Assembly (NCBI RefSeq): GCF_003029735.1
Contig: NZ_KZ686270.1
Coordinates: 186,001 to 250,000, forward strand
Length of the DNA: 64,000 nt
DNA from: Pedobacter yulinensis
GTDB taxonomy: Bacteria > Bacteroidota > Bacteroidia > Sphingobacteriales > Sphingobacteriaceae
Reading direction: 5' to 3'
Within the stretch, counting starts at the first letter, position 1, and each line of letters starts with the position of its first letter. A program made the translations under genes and the position numbers. Below are positions 1 through 8,530 of this stretch, piece after piece. The notes beneath the pieces are model-generated. The model did not search any database. It was not told where the DNA came from and was given only the letters and a program-made list of their open reading frames with translations.

Positions 1-69
1 GTCCAGAAAAACGGTCGCTAGAAAGAGATCGGCTTCAACAATAACGGCAAACTGTTTGACGTTGAATAA
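1..69 (+). other. 3' end of an upstream gene, identity unresolved
   Basis: Frame 1 reads six codons, a TAG at 19-21, and then fifteen more coding-looking codons (KEIGFNNNGKLFDVE) to a TAA at 67-69. If the TAG were TGG the frame would be open from the window edge to 69, so this may be the C-terminus of a gene cut by a nonsense change, or the gene may simply stop at 21. Frame 3 is also open to a TAA at 40-42. Position just before two TssD genes suggests a type VI component, but the residues visible do not identify one. Confidence 0.25.
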
Positions 70-70
70 T

Positions 71-90
71 CGCTGCACCCCGGGTGCGCG
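71..90 (+). promoter_or_regulatory. GC-rich hairpin in the leader of the first tssD
   Basis: Stem GCACC (75-79), loop CCG, stem GGTGC (83-87), with CGC/GCG able to extend it around one bulged base. It lies between the upstream gene end and the first TssD start, followed by an AT-rich stretch. A similar 5-bp, 3-nt-loop hairpin precedes the second tssD at 551-563. It could be a weak terminator, an RNA processing or stabilising stem; the sequence does not decide. Confidence 0.4.
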
Positions 91-126
91 AGTCCTTATT
101 TATTTACTTATATTAAACCAAAAGTT

Positions 127-522
127 ATGGCTTTCAAAGCAAGATTAAACTTTTCGGGCAAGGAGTACGATGTGCTCCATTGTGCCTACTCCCTCAACCG
201 CGACGTTGACGCCAAGGGCAGACCCTCTTCGGGCGTATACGGCGGAACAATCGATGTCGAAATCGAATCTACTGAAGACACCTCTATTATCGAGGCGATG
301 GTCAACAATCAGTACAAACCCATTCAAGGTACCCTGCTCATCAAAAAGACAGAGGAAGACGCCAAGATGAAGGAACTCAATTTTCAGGACGGCTACATCG
401 TGAAGTATGCCGAAGGAATTAACATCGTGGGCGATCATCCCATGACCCTGAAGTTCCAGATCTCAGCGCGCTCACTGAAACTGGGCAATGCCGAACATGT
501 AAACGACTGGCCAAAAGCTTAA
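127..522 (+). CDS. tssD: Type VI secretion tube protein TssD (Hcp), copy 1
   Basis: A 131-residue member of the Bacteroidota (subtype iii) TssD/Hcp family, whose hexameric rings stack into the inner tube that the contracting sheath pushes out of the cell. Support comes from the MAFKARL start, the SLNRDVDAKGRPSSGVYGG segment (about residues 22-40), the SxEDT motif, the NNQYKP segment and the NDWPKA end, all shared with the next gene. The size is typical of the family. The ATG at 127 aligns exactly with the second copy. It is co-oriented with copy 2, 65 bases apart, and probably sits at the end of a type VI operon lying left of the window. Confidence 0.9.
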   Translation: MAFKARLNFSGKEYDVLHCAYSLNRDVDAKGRPSSGVYGGTIDVEIESTEDTSIIEAMVNNQYKPIQGTLLIKKTEEDAKMKELNFQDGYIVKYAEGINIVGDHPMTLKFQISARSLKLGNAEHVNDWPKA

Positions 523-550
523 CACAAGCGTTTACAAGAATTAACTGATT

Positions 551-563
551 GCAGCACCGCTGC
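551..563 (+). promoter_or_regulatory. GC-rich hairpin in the leader of the second tssD
   Basis: Stem GCAGC (551-555), loop ACC, stem GCTGC (559-563), ending 24 bases before the ATG at 588 and followed by an AT-rich stretch. Same geometry as the hairpin at 75-87 ahead of copy 1, with a different stem sequence. Confidence 0.35.
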
Positions 564-587
564 CTTACCTATTTAATATTTATCATC

Positions 588-983
588 ATGGCTTTTAAAA
601 CCAGATTGACCCTCGGGTCTAAAGAATTCGACGTATTACAATGTAATTTTTCCCTTAACCGCGACGTAGATGCCAAAGGCCGCCCTTCATCAGGCGTGTA
701 TGGCGGTACCATCCACATTGAAGTGGAGTCTACCGAAGACACATCGGTCATCGAGTCAATGGTTAATAACCAATATAAACCGCTTTCTGGCACAATCGTT
801 TTCAAAAAAGGAGACGAAGACGCTAAAATGAAAGAGCTTACATTCGAAGACGGATACATTATTCAATACAATGAAGGTATTGCCGTAAACGACAATACAC
901 CCATGACGCTTAGCTTCGTGGTTTCTGCCAGGAAATTGAAACTCGGTAACGCCGAGCACGAAAACGACTGGCCCAAAGCTTAA
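588..983 (+). CDS. tssD: Type VI secretion tube protein TssD (Hcp), copy 2
   Basis: A second 131-residue TssD, the same length as copy 1 and collinear without gaps; the GRPSSGVYGGTI block and the C-terminal KLGNAEH-NDWPKA are conserved while surface-type positions differ. An upstream in-frame ATG at 549 would add 13 residues, but the alignment with copy 1 supports the ATG at 588. A strong terminator follows at 1017, so this looks like the last gene of the transcript. Bacteroidota type VI loci often carry several TssD paralogues, some of which act as effector carriers; whether these two differ in role cannot be seen. Confidence 0.9.
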   Translation: MAFKTRLTLGSKEFDVLQCNFSLNRDVDAKGRPSSGVYGGTIHIEVESTEDTSVIESMVNNQYKPLSGTIVFKKGDEDAKMKELTFEDGYIIQYNEGIAVNDNTPMTLSFVVSARKLKLGNAEHENDWPKA

Positions 984-1016
984 GCACCGCACCCTACTAA
1001 AACCTATTGAAAACAT

Positions 1017-1049
1017 AAACAGGCGGAACGTTGTTCCGCCTGTTTTTTT
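1017..1049 (+). terminator. Rho-independent terminator after tssD copy 2
   Basis: Thirteen-base perfect stem (1017-1029 with 1033-1045) around a GTT loop, running into a T tract at 1042-1049. It closes the tssD transcript. Confidence 0.9.
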
Positions 1050-1253
1050 GCGCGCCTAAGGCGGTCCTTAAAAGAATATTGGGCGTGGCCGGTACAGGCG
1101 GCTCAACCTGGCCGGCCGCTACCATGTGCGGTATCCCGGCTCAGGCCGATTAACACAAGCCGTGCTCCGGCATGATCAGCAAGCCCTACCGCCCAAGGCG
1201 TTAGCAAGCGGGTTTCTCACCAGAGAAACCCTGCATACCGCCGATTGGGACCG
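1050..1253. other. Gap between the tssD terminator and the symporter stop
   Basis: No supported gene. A + strand frame is open from 1072 to a TAG at 1255-1257 but has no ATG, GTG or TTG where a start would be expected, and I recognise no family in it. The stretch holds one short inverted repeat (GGTTTCTC/GAGAAACC, 1211-1230) that could serve as a weak terminator for one of the converging units. Confidence 0.5.
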
Positions 1254-2960
1254 CTAGCTAACAGCAGATCCTTCTGCTTTATCGCCATGTAAAAACAGCC
1301 TGATCGCCAGCGCGAAAAGTATCACCGCAAGCGCTCCGATCACATTCAGCCAAAGAAAAGATACCACATCAAAGAGCCAAACGCCCACAACGAGCAATTC
1401 AGCCAGCACGGCAGCGCCGAAGACTGAGGTGCCATTGATGCGCTTCATGTAAAATGCGACCAGGAAAATTCCGAGTATCGGCCCGTAAAAAAGCGACCCG
1501 AGGATGTTTACTGCTTCAATCAGGGAACCCATTTGCGTTGCAAACATGGCCACCCCGATCGAGAACAGGCCCCAGAAAAGTGTATGGAGCCGCCCGTGCA
1601 GCAATTCCTGCTCCTGGCTGAGCGCAGCACCTTTGTTACCGGGATAGTGAATGTCTTTCAGCGAACAGGAGGCCAGAGAATTGAGCGCAGCGGAGATCGA
1701 GCCCCATGAGGCCAGGAAGATGATGGCGAACAGCAACCCGATCATGCCCACAGGCAAGTTGTTTTTTACAAAATAAAGGAAGATGTAGTTTGTGTCTGTG
1801 GTATCTGCGCTGACCTTTTTATCGTTGATGGCCGTTTCCACCTCTTTGCGGAGGTTCTGAAGTTGCTGCTGCGCCTCCCGGTAGCCTACCACTACCAGCT
1901 GCTGCTCGGGGTTGCCGGCATGGCGTTTTGCCAGCAGCATCCGCGATCTTTTCTGAAACTCTTCTTCTAAAGCATTATGCCGCTTTTCGAATGCCTGCGC
2001 TTCGGCCGGGTACTTTTCTTTGAAACTTCCGTAGGCCTGTTCGTTAAAATACACTGGTGCCGGCCGTAAGGCAAAGAAGGAAAACAACAGCGCCCCGAGC
2101 AACAAAATGCCAAACTGCATCGGTATTTTTACGAGGCCGTTTAACAGCAATCCGGTTTTTCCCGCATCGGTATTTTTGGCGGTAATGTACCTCCCTACCT
2201 GGCTCTGGTCCGTCCCGAAGTAGGAAAGCGCGAGGAAAAATCCGCCGATCAGCCCGCTCCAGATATTGTATTTGTCTTTCCAGTCAAAGGTGGTGGTAAT
2301 CACATTCAATTTGCCGGACTTTCCGGCAAGGTATAACGAATCACCGAACGACGCGCCTTCCGGCATGCCTTGCACCAATAGAAAGCCAGTGAAGACCATA
2401 GCTGCGAGGATGATCAGGAACTGGACCTTTTGGGTGTGGGCCACAGCCTTGGCGCCGCCGGTATAGGTATAGATCAGCAGCAGGCCGCCGGTCAGCACAT
2501 TCGTCAGATAGATGTTCCATCCCAATACCGAAGAAAGGATAATACTGGGCGCATAAATGCTTATCCCGGTCGAAAGACCCCGCGAGAGCAGGAAAAGAAC
2601 ACTCGTAAGCACACGGGTTTTGCGGTCGAACCGCTGCTCCAGGTATTCATAGGCTGTATATACGTTCAGCCGCTGAAATATGGGTATAAAAGTCGCAGCG
2701 ATGACGACCATGGCTATTGGCAGGCCGAAGTAGTACTGCACAAACCGCATACCGTCAGTATAAGCCTGGCCTGGTGCGGAAAGAAAAGTGATGGCGCTTG
2801 CCTGCGTGGCCATGATGCCCAGCAGTACGATGTACCAGGGCATTTGTCTGTCTGCCATCAGGTATGAATTGACATCCTTTTGCCCCCTTCCTTTGTAAAC
2901 GCCATAGACCACCACCACGATCAGCGTAAGCACCAGGACTAACCAATCTATTGCGCTCAT
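1254..2960 (-). CDS. Sodium:solute symporter (SSS family)
   Basis: A 568-residue member of the sodium/solute symporter (SLC5-like) family in the inner membrane. It has the expected series of hydrophobic helices, the GIMATQASAITFL segment early in the chain and the LALSYFGTDQSQVGRY motif near residues 243-257. A hydrophilic, partly helical insert of about 95 residues (roughly 300-395) separates two membrane helices, as is common in Bacteroidota members. The start at 2960 (MSAIDWLVL) is chosen because its ATG overlaps the stop of the preceding 32-residue gene as ATGA, and because the open frame upstream to 3203 has no membrane or signal character. Last gene of a three-gene coupled operon. Substrate unknown; the deacetylase partner suggests a sugar or acylated amino sugar. 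Confidence 0.87.
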   Translation of the reverse strand: MSAIDWLVLVLTLIVVVVYGVYKGRGQKDVNSYLMADRQMPWYIVLLGIMATQASAITFLSAPGQAYTDGMRFVQYYFGLPIAMVVIAATFIPIFQRLNVYTAYEYLEQRFDRKTRVLTSVLFLLSRGLSTGISIYAPSIILSSVLGWNIYLTNVLTGGLLLIYTYTGGAKAVAHTQKVQFLIILAAMVFTGFLLVQGMPEGASFGDSLYLAGKSGKLNVITTTFDWKDKYNIWSGLIGGFFLALSYFGTDQSQVGRYITAKNTDAGKTGLLLNGLVKIPMQFGILLLGALLFSFFALRPAPVYFNEQAYGSFKEKYPAEAQAFEKRHNALEEEFQKRSRMLLAKRHAGNPEQQLVVVGYREAQQQLQNLRKEVETAINDKKVSADTTDTNYIFLYFVKNNLPVGMIGLLFAIIFLASWGSISAALNSLASCSLKDIHYPGNKGAALSQEQELLHGRLHTLFWGLFSIGVAMFATQMGSLIEAVNILGSLFYGPILGIFLVAFYMKRINGTSVFGAAVLAELLVVGVWLFDVVSFLWLNVIGALAVILFALAIRLFLHGDKAEGSAVS

Positions 2961-3055
2961 GACCAGTATCGGGTAAAAACAGCGTATGCAATGATCTGAA
3001 TCACCAGAAAGGCGATCAGCAGAAAGTACCAGCGGTTCCAGTTTGTCTTGCTCAT
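2957..3055 (-). CDS. 32-residue single-pass membrane protein
   Basis: A very small gene wedged between the deacetylase and the symporter. It starts MSKTNWNRWYF, continues through one hydrophobic helix of about 18 residues and ends TRYWS. Its ATG (3053-3055) overlaps the deacetylase stop as ATGA, and its TGA (2957-2959) overlaps the symporter ATG the same way, so all three are probably translated in series. The double coupling and the clear basic-aromatic N-terminus followed by a membrane segment argue that it is real. It could be an accessory subunit of the symporter, comparable in idea to the tiny subunits of some transporters; that role is inference. Confidence 0.65.
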   Translation of the reverse strand: MSKTNWNRWYFLLIAFLVIQIIAYAVFTRYWS

Positions 3056-5526
3056 TTCCGGCCTGCAGATAAAAAATTAAAAAATAAACGTGCCGCTCCC
3101 GGATTTCCGGCAGGAAGCTGCCTGAAAAATGCCAGCGGGCTGTAAATATAATGGCCCTTGCCGAATCTGGTATAAAGCACGGAACCGCCTGAAGGTTGTT
3201 CACCGGAGTCGTTCATGGCCAGAATGGGCTGGTACCGCTCGTCCCAGGACCCCGGAAAATAAGCGCCGCGTTCCTGTACCCAGCCCGCGAAATCTTCCGG
3301 GCCGATCTTATTCGGGAAATTAAGCAGCGGATGGCCGGGGCTGGTCAGGCTAACGGGACTGTTCTCTTCGGTTACCCGGGTTGAGCTGAGTGTAATGGGA
3401 TAGGGTCCCAGTTGCCGGGTAGACATATCCTGCAATGTGTTGTACTGCATAACCAGCGTGCCACCCGCTTCAACATAACGAAGCAGCTGCGGCATCCAGG
3501 CTGCCATGCGCCGTTCAGCATTGACCGCACGGACCCCTGTAACAATTGCATCGAAGGCGGCCAGCCGGGCCAGGTTGCTGATGTCACTTTCTTTCAGCAC
3601 CGTGACCTCGAGTCCCGCCACACGCATAAAATCGGCAGTTAGATCTCCGGCGCCCTCTATGTAGCCGATTTTGGTGACTGCAACCTTCAGGTCGGCGCGC
3701 ACCAGACGTGCCGAGGCAGGAACAAAATATTGCAGCACTGGCAGGTGACTGTAATTGATCAGCTGCTGCGTACGGTCATATTGTCTGCCACTGCGATCAG
3801 TAATGGCTGCATACATAACCAGTCCTTTTTCAGCAGCCGCAGGCAGGCCTGCAGCTTTTACAGGAATATCCAGGAGCGTATCGCGCCCCGCGTCGATGTT
3901 GATCCCCGTCAGGCTGGCCAGCGTTTTGCCCCCGCAGTTCACCTCTAACAGACCGTTTTCAAGCGCCTGTCTGGCCGTGATCCGTATTCGGGTTTGTAAA
4001 ACGGCCTCGCCGCGCTGTATGTAGAGCGGCTGGGCAAAGGCAAGGTCAAACCCCGGTACGATACGCAAAGGCTCTACCACATCGCCGCGAACAGGATCCA
4101 GTTTTTTATAGGACAGCGGAACGTCCAGGTCAACATGTTCTCCGCCTATACGCAGCTCGATCCTTACTGCGGGCACATCTTCATTGATGGCTTTGCCGAT
4201 GAGCTGTTCATTTGCCACCTTAAAACGCGATGGCGTCTCGGGTGGCTCCTTTAGCCAGAACGGCGTTGTTGGCGGCAGCGCTGCCGGAAGTGTGAAGTCT
4301 GCATGTAAGGTAAAGAGCGAGTCGGCGGGCAGATTCCGTGCTGGTTTGCCGGTGTCCTGCCCGGGCCAGGTAAGCTGCTCCAGGCTTACAGGCACGGCTG
4401 CGCGCTGTACCAGGTTAAGCCTGAAAGGCAATTTCTGGCCGGGCACCGCTTCAGGCCGGTCTGTCACAGCCTCGGCCATCAGGCCGGCGCAGTGTAAAAT
4501 GATCCGGTCAAGCGATGCACGCTTTTCAGCCAAGTCAGGCCCTTGCTTCAGCGCCGCCAGGCGTTTCCGTAACGTAAACAGTGCGGGCAAGCTGGCCTCG
4601 GGTCGGTTAAAATCGTATTGTTTGAGGATGGTCCCGATCTCCGTATCAATGGCCGGCTGCCCGATACGTTCCCAGCCTTGTTTAATTCCATCGAAAAGGC
4701 CAGATGCCGCCCGTTCACCCGCTACATGCACAAAGTATTCGGTACGTTTGCCGGCTACAGACTGCGTTCCCGCGCCCTGGCTCTTGTGCAGGCTCCTGCT
4801 CAGGCCGGCAAGTTCGCCATAACCCAGCCCCAACAGCGGATCGTACTGGCCCGCCGTTATTTTCAGCTGGCTTTCGTCTGTTGTATTTGTAGTTCCAAAC
4901 CGGAAAGTATTCCATAGCAGTCTTTTCGCCTGCCATATGCCAAGGGTTTTTAGCTGCTCAGGGTATCTCCGGGAATCTGCCGCCGCACGGAAAGCATCCT
5001 CGGCAAGAATGGCCGATGCGGTGTGTTGCCCATGGCCTGCTGCGGCTGTAGGCGGGAACCGGCATATGATAACGTCAGGGCGAAATTGCCTGATCACGCG
5101 CACAACATCAGCGGTAACCGCATCTCGGTCCCACTGCCTGAAGGTGTCTTCCGGGTTCTTGGAAAAGCCAAAATCAATCACCCTTGTAAAGAACTGGCCT
5201 GCCCCATCAAGTTTGCGTGCCTCAAGCAGTTCGTATGTTCTGATTAAACCCAGCGCGGGGCCCTGCTCGCTTCCCAGCAAATTCTGTCCGCCATCGCCCC
5301 TGGTCAGCGACAGGTAAGCCGTGTTTGCATTAGCTTCGTTGACCAGCCAGGAAAGCAGTCCGGTGTTCTCATCGTCAGGATGCGCCGCAAGGTAAAGTAC
5401 CCGTGTCATTTTTTTCAGCTGCCTGATTTCTTTAAATATACCCGCTGCCGGAGCTGGCCGTACCTGCTGTGCATGGAGTGTGCCAGCAATCAATAATAAA
5501 AGAAGGATACCGTAGTATTTTGTCAT
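3052..5526 (-). CDS. Secreted PIG-L (LmbE-like) family deacetylase with C-terminal domain
   Basis: An exported zinc-dependent N-deacetylase of the PIG-L family, 824 residues. Residues 1-19 form a signal peptide ending LHAQ. The metal-binding AHPDDE motif is at residues 48-53 and the second histidine pair, HGQH, at 165-168. The catalytic domain spans about residues 38-260; the rest is a long extension whose last 200 residues (TADFMRVAGLEVTVL onward) resemble a glutamine-amidotransferase-like or ThuA-like fold. The start at 5526 is preferred over the ATG at 5565 because it gives a clean signal peptide. The substrate is probably an N-acetylated sugar or glycoside in the periplasm; the coupled symporter could import the product. 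Confidence 0.85.
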   Translation of the reverse strand: MTKYYGILLLLLIAGTLHAQQVRPAPAAGIFKEIRQLKKMTRVLYLAAHPDDENTGLLSWLVNEANANTAYLSLTRGDGGQNLLGSEQGPALGLIRTYELLEARKLDGAGQFFTRVIDFGFSKNPEDTFRQWDRDAVTADVVRVIRQFRPDVIICRFPPTAAAGHGQHTASAILAEDAFRAAADSRRYPEQLKTLGIWQAKRLLWNTFRFGTTNTTDESQLKITAGQYDPLLGLGYGELAGLSRSLHKSQGAGTQSVAGKRTEYFVHVAGERAASGLFDGIKQGWERIGQPAIDTEIGTILKQYDFNRPEASLPALFTLRKRLAALKQGPDLAEKRASLDRIILHCAGLMAEAVTDRPEAVPGQKLPFRLNLVQRAAVPVSLEQLTWPGQDTGKPARNLPADSLFTLHADFTLPAALPPTTPFWLKEPPETPSRFKVANEQLIGKAINEDVPAVRIELRIGGEHVDLDVPLSYKKLDPVRGDVVEPLRIVPGFDLAFAQPLYIQRGEAVLQTRIRITARQALENGLLEVNCGGKTLASLTGINIDAGRDTLLDIPVKAAGLPAAAEKGLVMYAAITDRSGRQYDRTQQLINYSHLPVLQYFVPASARLVRADLKVAVTKIGYIEGAGDLTADFMRVAGLEVTVLKESDISNLARLAAFDAIVTGVRAVNAERRMAAWMPQLLRYVEAGGTLVMQYNTLQDMSTRQLGPYPITLSSTRVTEENSPVSLTSPGHPLLNFPNKIGPEDFAGWVQERGAYFPGSWDERYQPILAMNDSGEQPSGGSVLYTRFGKGHYIYSPLAFFRQLPAGNPGAARLFFNFLSAGRK

Positions 5527-5666
5527 AGATGCCTTAAAGCTTGCCTTGTTGTTAAAAATAGACAATTTAGCCCGGGCGGCCTTGTGTTAAGGAAATTGTT
5601 ACGTAAAGCGATTGCGAAAACCTGCCTCACATATCATAAAACATACAAGCGTGAACAATTGATCCG

Positions 5667-5674
5667 TATCTTTG
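5667..5674 (+). promoter_or_regulatory. -7 promoter element ahead of the TPR kinase
   Basis: TATCTTTG matches the Bacteroidota -7 consensus TAnnTTTG. No convincing TTTG lies 19-21 bases upstream. The start codon at 5684 is only 9 bases beyond, so the transcript would be nearly leaderless. Confidence 0.4.
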
Positions 5675-5683
5675 CGCCTCAAA

Positions 5684-7633
5684 ATGAAGTCCGGACTGCT
5701 TTTCCTGCCTGCCTTTTTTGCGCTGTTCTTTATGTCCGGCATGGCCACTGCCTTGGCGCAGGTACAGGAAAAAAGCAGGGCTGCATATGAGGAAAGGATC
5801 GGATTTTACAGGTATTACAAGCCTGACTCAGCAATCCTGCTCGCGCAGGAGGCTTTGCTCGTGTTTGAAAATCAGGGCAACCTGGCCGGCATGGCCGGCA
5901 TGCTGAAACAACTCGGCATGGTCGACGACAACCTCGGTATGCCTGATGAGGCGCGCGAGAAGTACAACCGGGCCCTGTCGCTCTTCCGCCGTGCGGGCGA
6001 TAAAAAAGGCGAAGCCAGCATCCTGGTCCGGATCGGGGTGGTCGAATTGCGCAAAGGCAATTATGACAAGGCGATGGGCCGGTTCCTGGCGGCTTTGGCC
6101 ATCAGCGAGAAACTGGCCGATTACCAGGGAATTGTCGAAGCCTATAATACCATCAGCGAGGTTTACATAGCCCGTAAATCGTTTGGCGACGCACTTTCCT
6201 ACCTCAAGCTCGCTGAACAGGCTGCACGAAAGGCGCCCATGTCAAGCATTACCCTGAACATGTACACCAATTTCGGTTCTGCATACGCCGGGCTGGACTC
6301 GACCGCCCGGGCGGAGCATTACCTGCGCAAAGGCCTGGCGTTAAGCAAAGAAAAAAAGTTTGCCGGCCTTCACATCACCCTGCTCAACACGCTGGCTGCC
6401 GTTTATGAAAAAACCGGCAACCGCCAGCGCGCAATAACTTTCCAGCTGGAAGCATTGAAAACATCGCGCGATATGAAGAACTACCTGCGTGAATTACAGA
6501 CGCTTCGCGGTCTTGCCGAAAATTACAAAGCCGAGCCGGCCATGCAGCTGCAGTACCTGGACAAGGCGCTTAAACTGGCCGCAAGCAAGGGGGCAATCAG
6601 GCAGCAGATCGACATTTACGCAGCAATGGGTAATTTTTACAAAACCCGTGGAGACTACAACAAGGCCCTCAGCCTGACAGAAAAAGGATATGCCCTGGCC
6701 GACAGCCTGTATTACCGCTCTGCCGGACAACGCATTGCTAACCTGACCGCGGTCTATGAAAAAGAGAAATCTGACGCACAGGTACGGGAATTGCGTTTGC
6801 TCAACAGCCGCAAGAACCTGCAGCAGACAGTAACACTTGCGGCGGCAGGCGCGATTCTTACCCTTTTTGTTATCCTCGCCTTTTATTTTTACCGCGTGCG
6901 GGGCCTGAACCGTGAACTTACTGCACTGAATGCAGTCAAGGATAAATTGTTTTCGGTACTGGGGCATGACCTGCGTGCGCCGTTCGCATCAATTGTAAAC
7001 CTGCTTTTCCTGATCAATGATGATAGCCTTACCACAGAAGAACGGAAGGAACTGGTGCATAAATTATCCATCAAATGTAACGCCTCGCTGGAAACGTTGA
7101 ACAATTTGCTGCGCTGGGGCGAAATGCAGATCAAGGGACTGAGGTTGAATCCGAAGCGCTTCGACCCGCAGGCCATCATCGAACGGAACGTTGCAATCGT
7201 AGCCGACCAGGCAGAAGACAAGAACATTTCAGTCGAGAACCATGTGGCCGGCCTCTCCTGGGCGCCTGTTATTTTTGCGGATCCTGACCATTTTGAGTTT
7301 GTGATCAGGAACCTGCTCAGCAACGCCTTGAAATTTACACAGCCGGGCGGCCTGGTCAGCCTGAACTGCGGGCGCGATGCATCCGGTCATGTCTTCTTCG
7401 AGGTGGCCGATACGGGTGTTGGCATTCCGGCCGACCGGCTTGAAAAGCTCTTCACACCGGCCAGCATTAGCCAGAAAGGCACGGCTGCCGAAATCGGTAC
7501 CGGCCTGGGTTTGTTGTTGAGCCGCGAATTTGCAGGATTAAACGGAGGTACGCTTGTGGTAAGAAGCGAAACAGGTAAGGGGAGTGTATTCACGCTCACA
7601 CTTCCGGCCGCTCCAGGAGAGGAACTTGCTTAA
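5684..7633 (+). CDS. TPR-repeat sensor histidine kinase
   Basis: A 649-residue membrane sensor kinase. A signal peptide (MKSGLLFLPAFF to about residue 26) leads into periplasmic tetratricopeptide repeats (about 45-360), a membrane helix near residues 382-405, a dimerisation/phosphoacceptor domain with H428 in the VLGHDLRAP H-box, and an ATPase domain with the NLLSNALKF N-box, DTGVGIP and GTGLGL motifs. A TTG at 5672 could start four codons earlier, but the ATG at 5684 gives a normal signal peptide. No response regulator is adjacent, so the partner is elsewhere. The stop overlaps the convergent regulator gene by 4 bases. TPR kinases of this type are common in Bacteroidota; the signal sensed is unknown. 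Confidence 0.85.
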   Translation: MKSGLLFLPAFFALFFMSGMATALAQVQEKSRAAYEERIGFYRYYKPDSAILLAQEALLVFENQGNLAGMAGMLKQLGMVDDNLGMPDEAREKYNRALSLFRRAGDKKGEASILVRIGVVELRKGNYDKAMGRFLAALAISEKLADYQGIVEAYNTISEVYIARKSFGDALSYLKLAEQAARKAPMSSITLNMYTNFGSAYAGLDSTARAEHYLRKGLALSKEKKFAGLHITLLNTLAAVYEKTGNRQRAITFQLEALKTSRDMKNYLRELQTLRGLAENYKAEPAMQLQYLDKALKLAASKGAIRQQIDIYAAMGNFYKTRGDYNKALSLTEKGYALADSLYYRSAGQRIANLTAVYEKEKSDAQVRELRLLNSRKNLQQTVTLAAAGAILTLFVILAFYFYRVRGLNRELTALNAVKDKLFSVLGHDLRAPFASIVNLLFLINDDSLTTEERKELVHKLSIKCNASLETLNNLLRWGEMQIKGLRLNPKRFDPQAIIERNVAIVADQAEDKNISVENHVAGLSWAPVIFADPDHFEFVIRNLLSNALKFTQPGGLVSLNCGRDASGHVFFEVADTGVGIPADRLEKLFTPASISQKGTAAEIGTGLGLLLSREFAGLNGGTLVVRSETGKGSVFTLTLPAAPGEELA

Positions 7634-8394
7634 ACGAGTGTTACTTTCACACCTGAACGCTCAAGGTGCTGCAGAACCGTATCGGGAATTCCCTTATCGG
7701 TGATGATCTGGTCAATCTCTTCCAGCCCGCAAATCTTGCCGAAACCACGTTTGCCGAATTTGGTTGAATCTGCCAGCACAATGGTTTTCTGCGAACAGCT
7801 GATCATCTGCCTGTTCAGGTGCGCCTCCATGGAATTGGTTGTTGTAAGCCCGTATTCCAGGTCAATACCATCGACCCCCAGGAAAAGTTTTGTACAAAAG
7901 AAATCGCGCAGCACGTTCTCGGCATAAATACCGGTAACAGAAGACGAGCTTTTACGCAGCAGTCCACCAAGTTGCATGACTTCAATGCCCGGATTCCTGA
8001 CCAGTTCGAGTGCAACGTTGAGTGCGGCGGTAATGACCGTGATGTTCAGGTTTTGCGGAATGTTCCGTGCGAAAGCCTGAACAGTTGTTCCTGACGCGAT
8101 TACAATCGAATCGTTTTCCTGAAGTAACGCGGCAGCCTGCAGGCCGATGTTGTTCTTCTCGGCAGACATGATCTGCTCTTTCTCGTTCACAGGCCGGTCT
8201 ACCGTATAGGGATTGTTCACGGTTGCGCCGCCATGCGTACGGTACAGCAGATTTTTTTCCTCTAATAATTTTAAGTCCTTCCTGATTGTAACCGACGAAA
8301 CGTTGAGCTCCTTGCAAAGATCGACGACATTGATATATTGATCTTTTTGCAGCTTACTTAATATTATTTGATGTCTTTCTGCCAGCGTGATCAT
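7630..8394 (-). CDS. glpR: DeoR/GlpR-family transcriptional repressor
   Basis: A 254-residue DeoR-family regulator. The N-terminal winged helix (about residues 6-57) shows the family signature VSSVTIRKDLKLLEEKNLLYR, followed by a sugar-phosphate-sensing DeoRC domain (about 75-235) with the SGTTVQAFA and ADSTKFGK motifs. It is transcribed divergently from glpD, glpK and glpF with 136 bases between, which fits a glycerol-3-phosphate-responsive repressor of that module. The family assignment is firm; the glpR name rests on context. Confidence 0.8.
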   Translation of the reverse strand: MITLAERHQIILSKLQKDQYINVVDLCKELNVSSVTIRKDLKLLEEKNLLYRTHGGATVNNPYTVDRPVNEKEQIMSAEKNNIGLQAAALLQENDSIVIASGTTVQAFARNIPQNLNITVITAALNVALELVRNPGIEVMQLGGLLRKSSSSVTGIYAENVLRDFFCTKLFLGVDGIDLEYGLTTTNSMEAHLNRQMISCSQKTIVLADSTKFGKRGFGKICGLEEIDQIITDKGIPDTVLQHLERSGVKVTLV

Positions 8395-8470
8395 TTATTT
8401 GAAATTTGTTTGCAAAGTAATTAATAAATGTTGGTTCCAAAGAATTTTTCAAATAAATGGACGCTTGTTC

Positions 8471-8485
8471 AATGTTTCGAAAATG
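8471..8485. promoter_or_regulatory. Possible GlpR operator upstream of glpD
   Basis: The stretch AATGTTTCGAAAATG contains the palindrome TTTCGAAA and resembles the TTCG/CGAA core of enterobacterial GlpR sites. It lies 46 bases before the glpD start in the divergent intergenic region. A second palindrome, TTTGCAAA, sits near 8410-8417, close to the regulator's own start. Suggestive only. Confidence 0.28.
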
Positions 8486-8530
8486 ATTTCTTATAATTGC
8501 GTATTATTTCATTTTATTTTTTTTATAACC

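Noticed and set aside
1072..1257. Open plus-strand frame between tssD and the symporter
   Set aside because: No start codon in a useful place and no recognisable family; kept only as a note.
4184..4822. 212-codon frame antisense to the PIG-L deacetylase
   Set aside because: Arg/Ser/Cys-rich shadow of a real gene.
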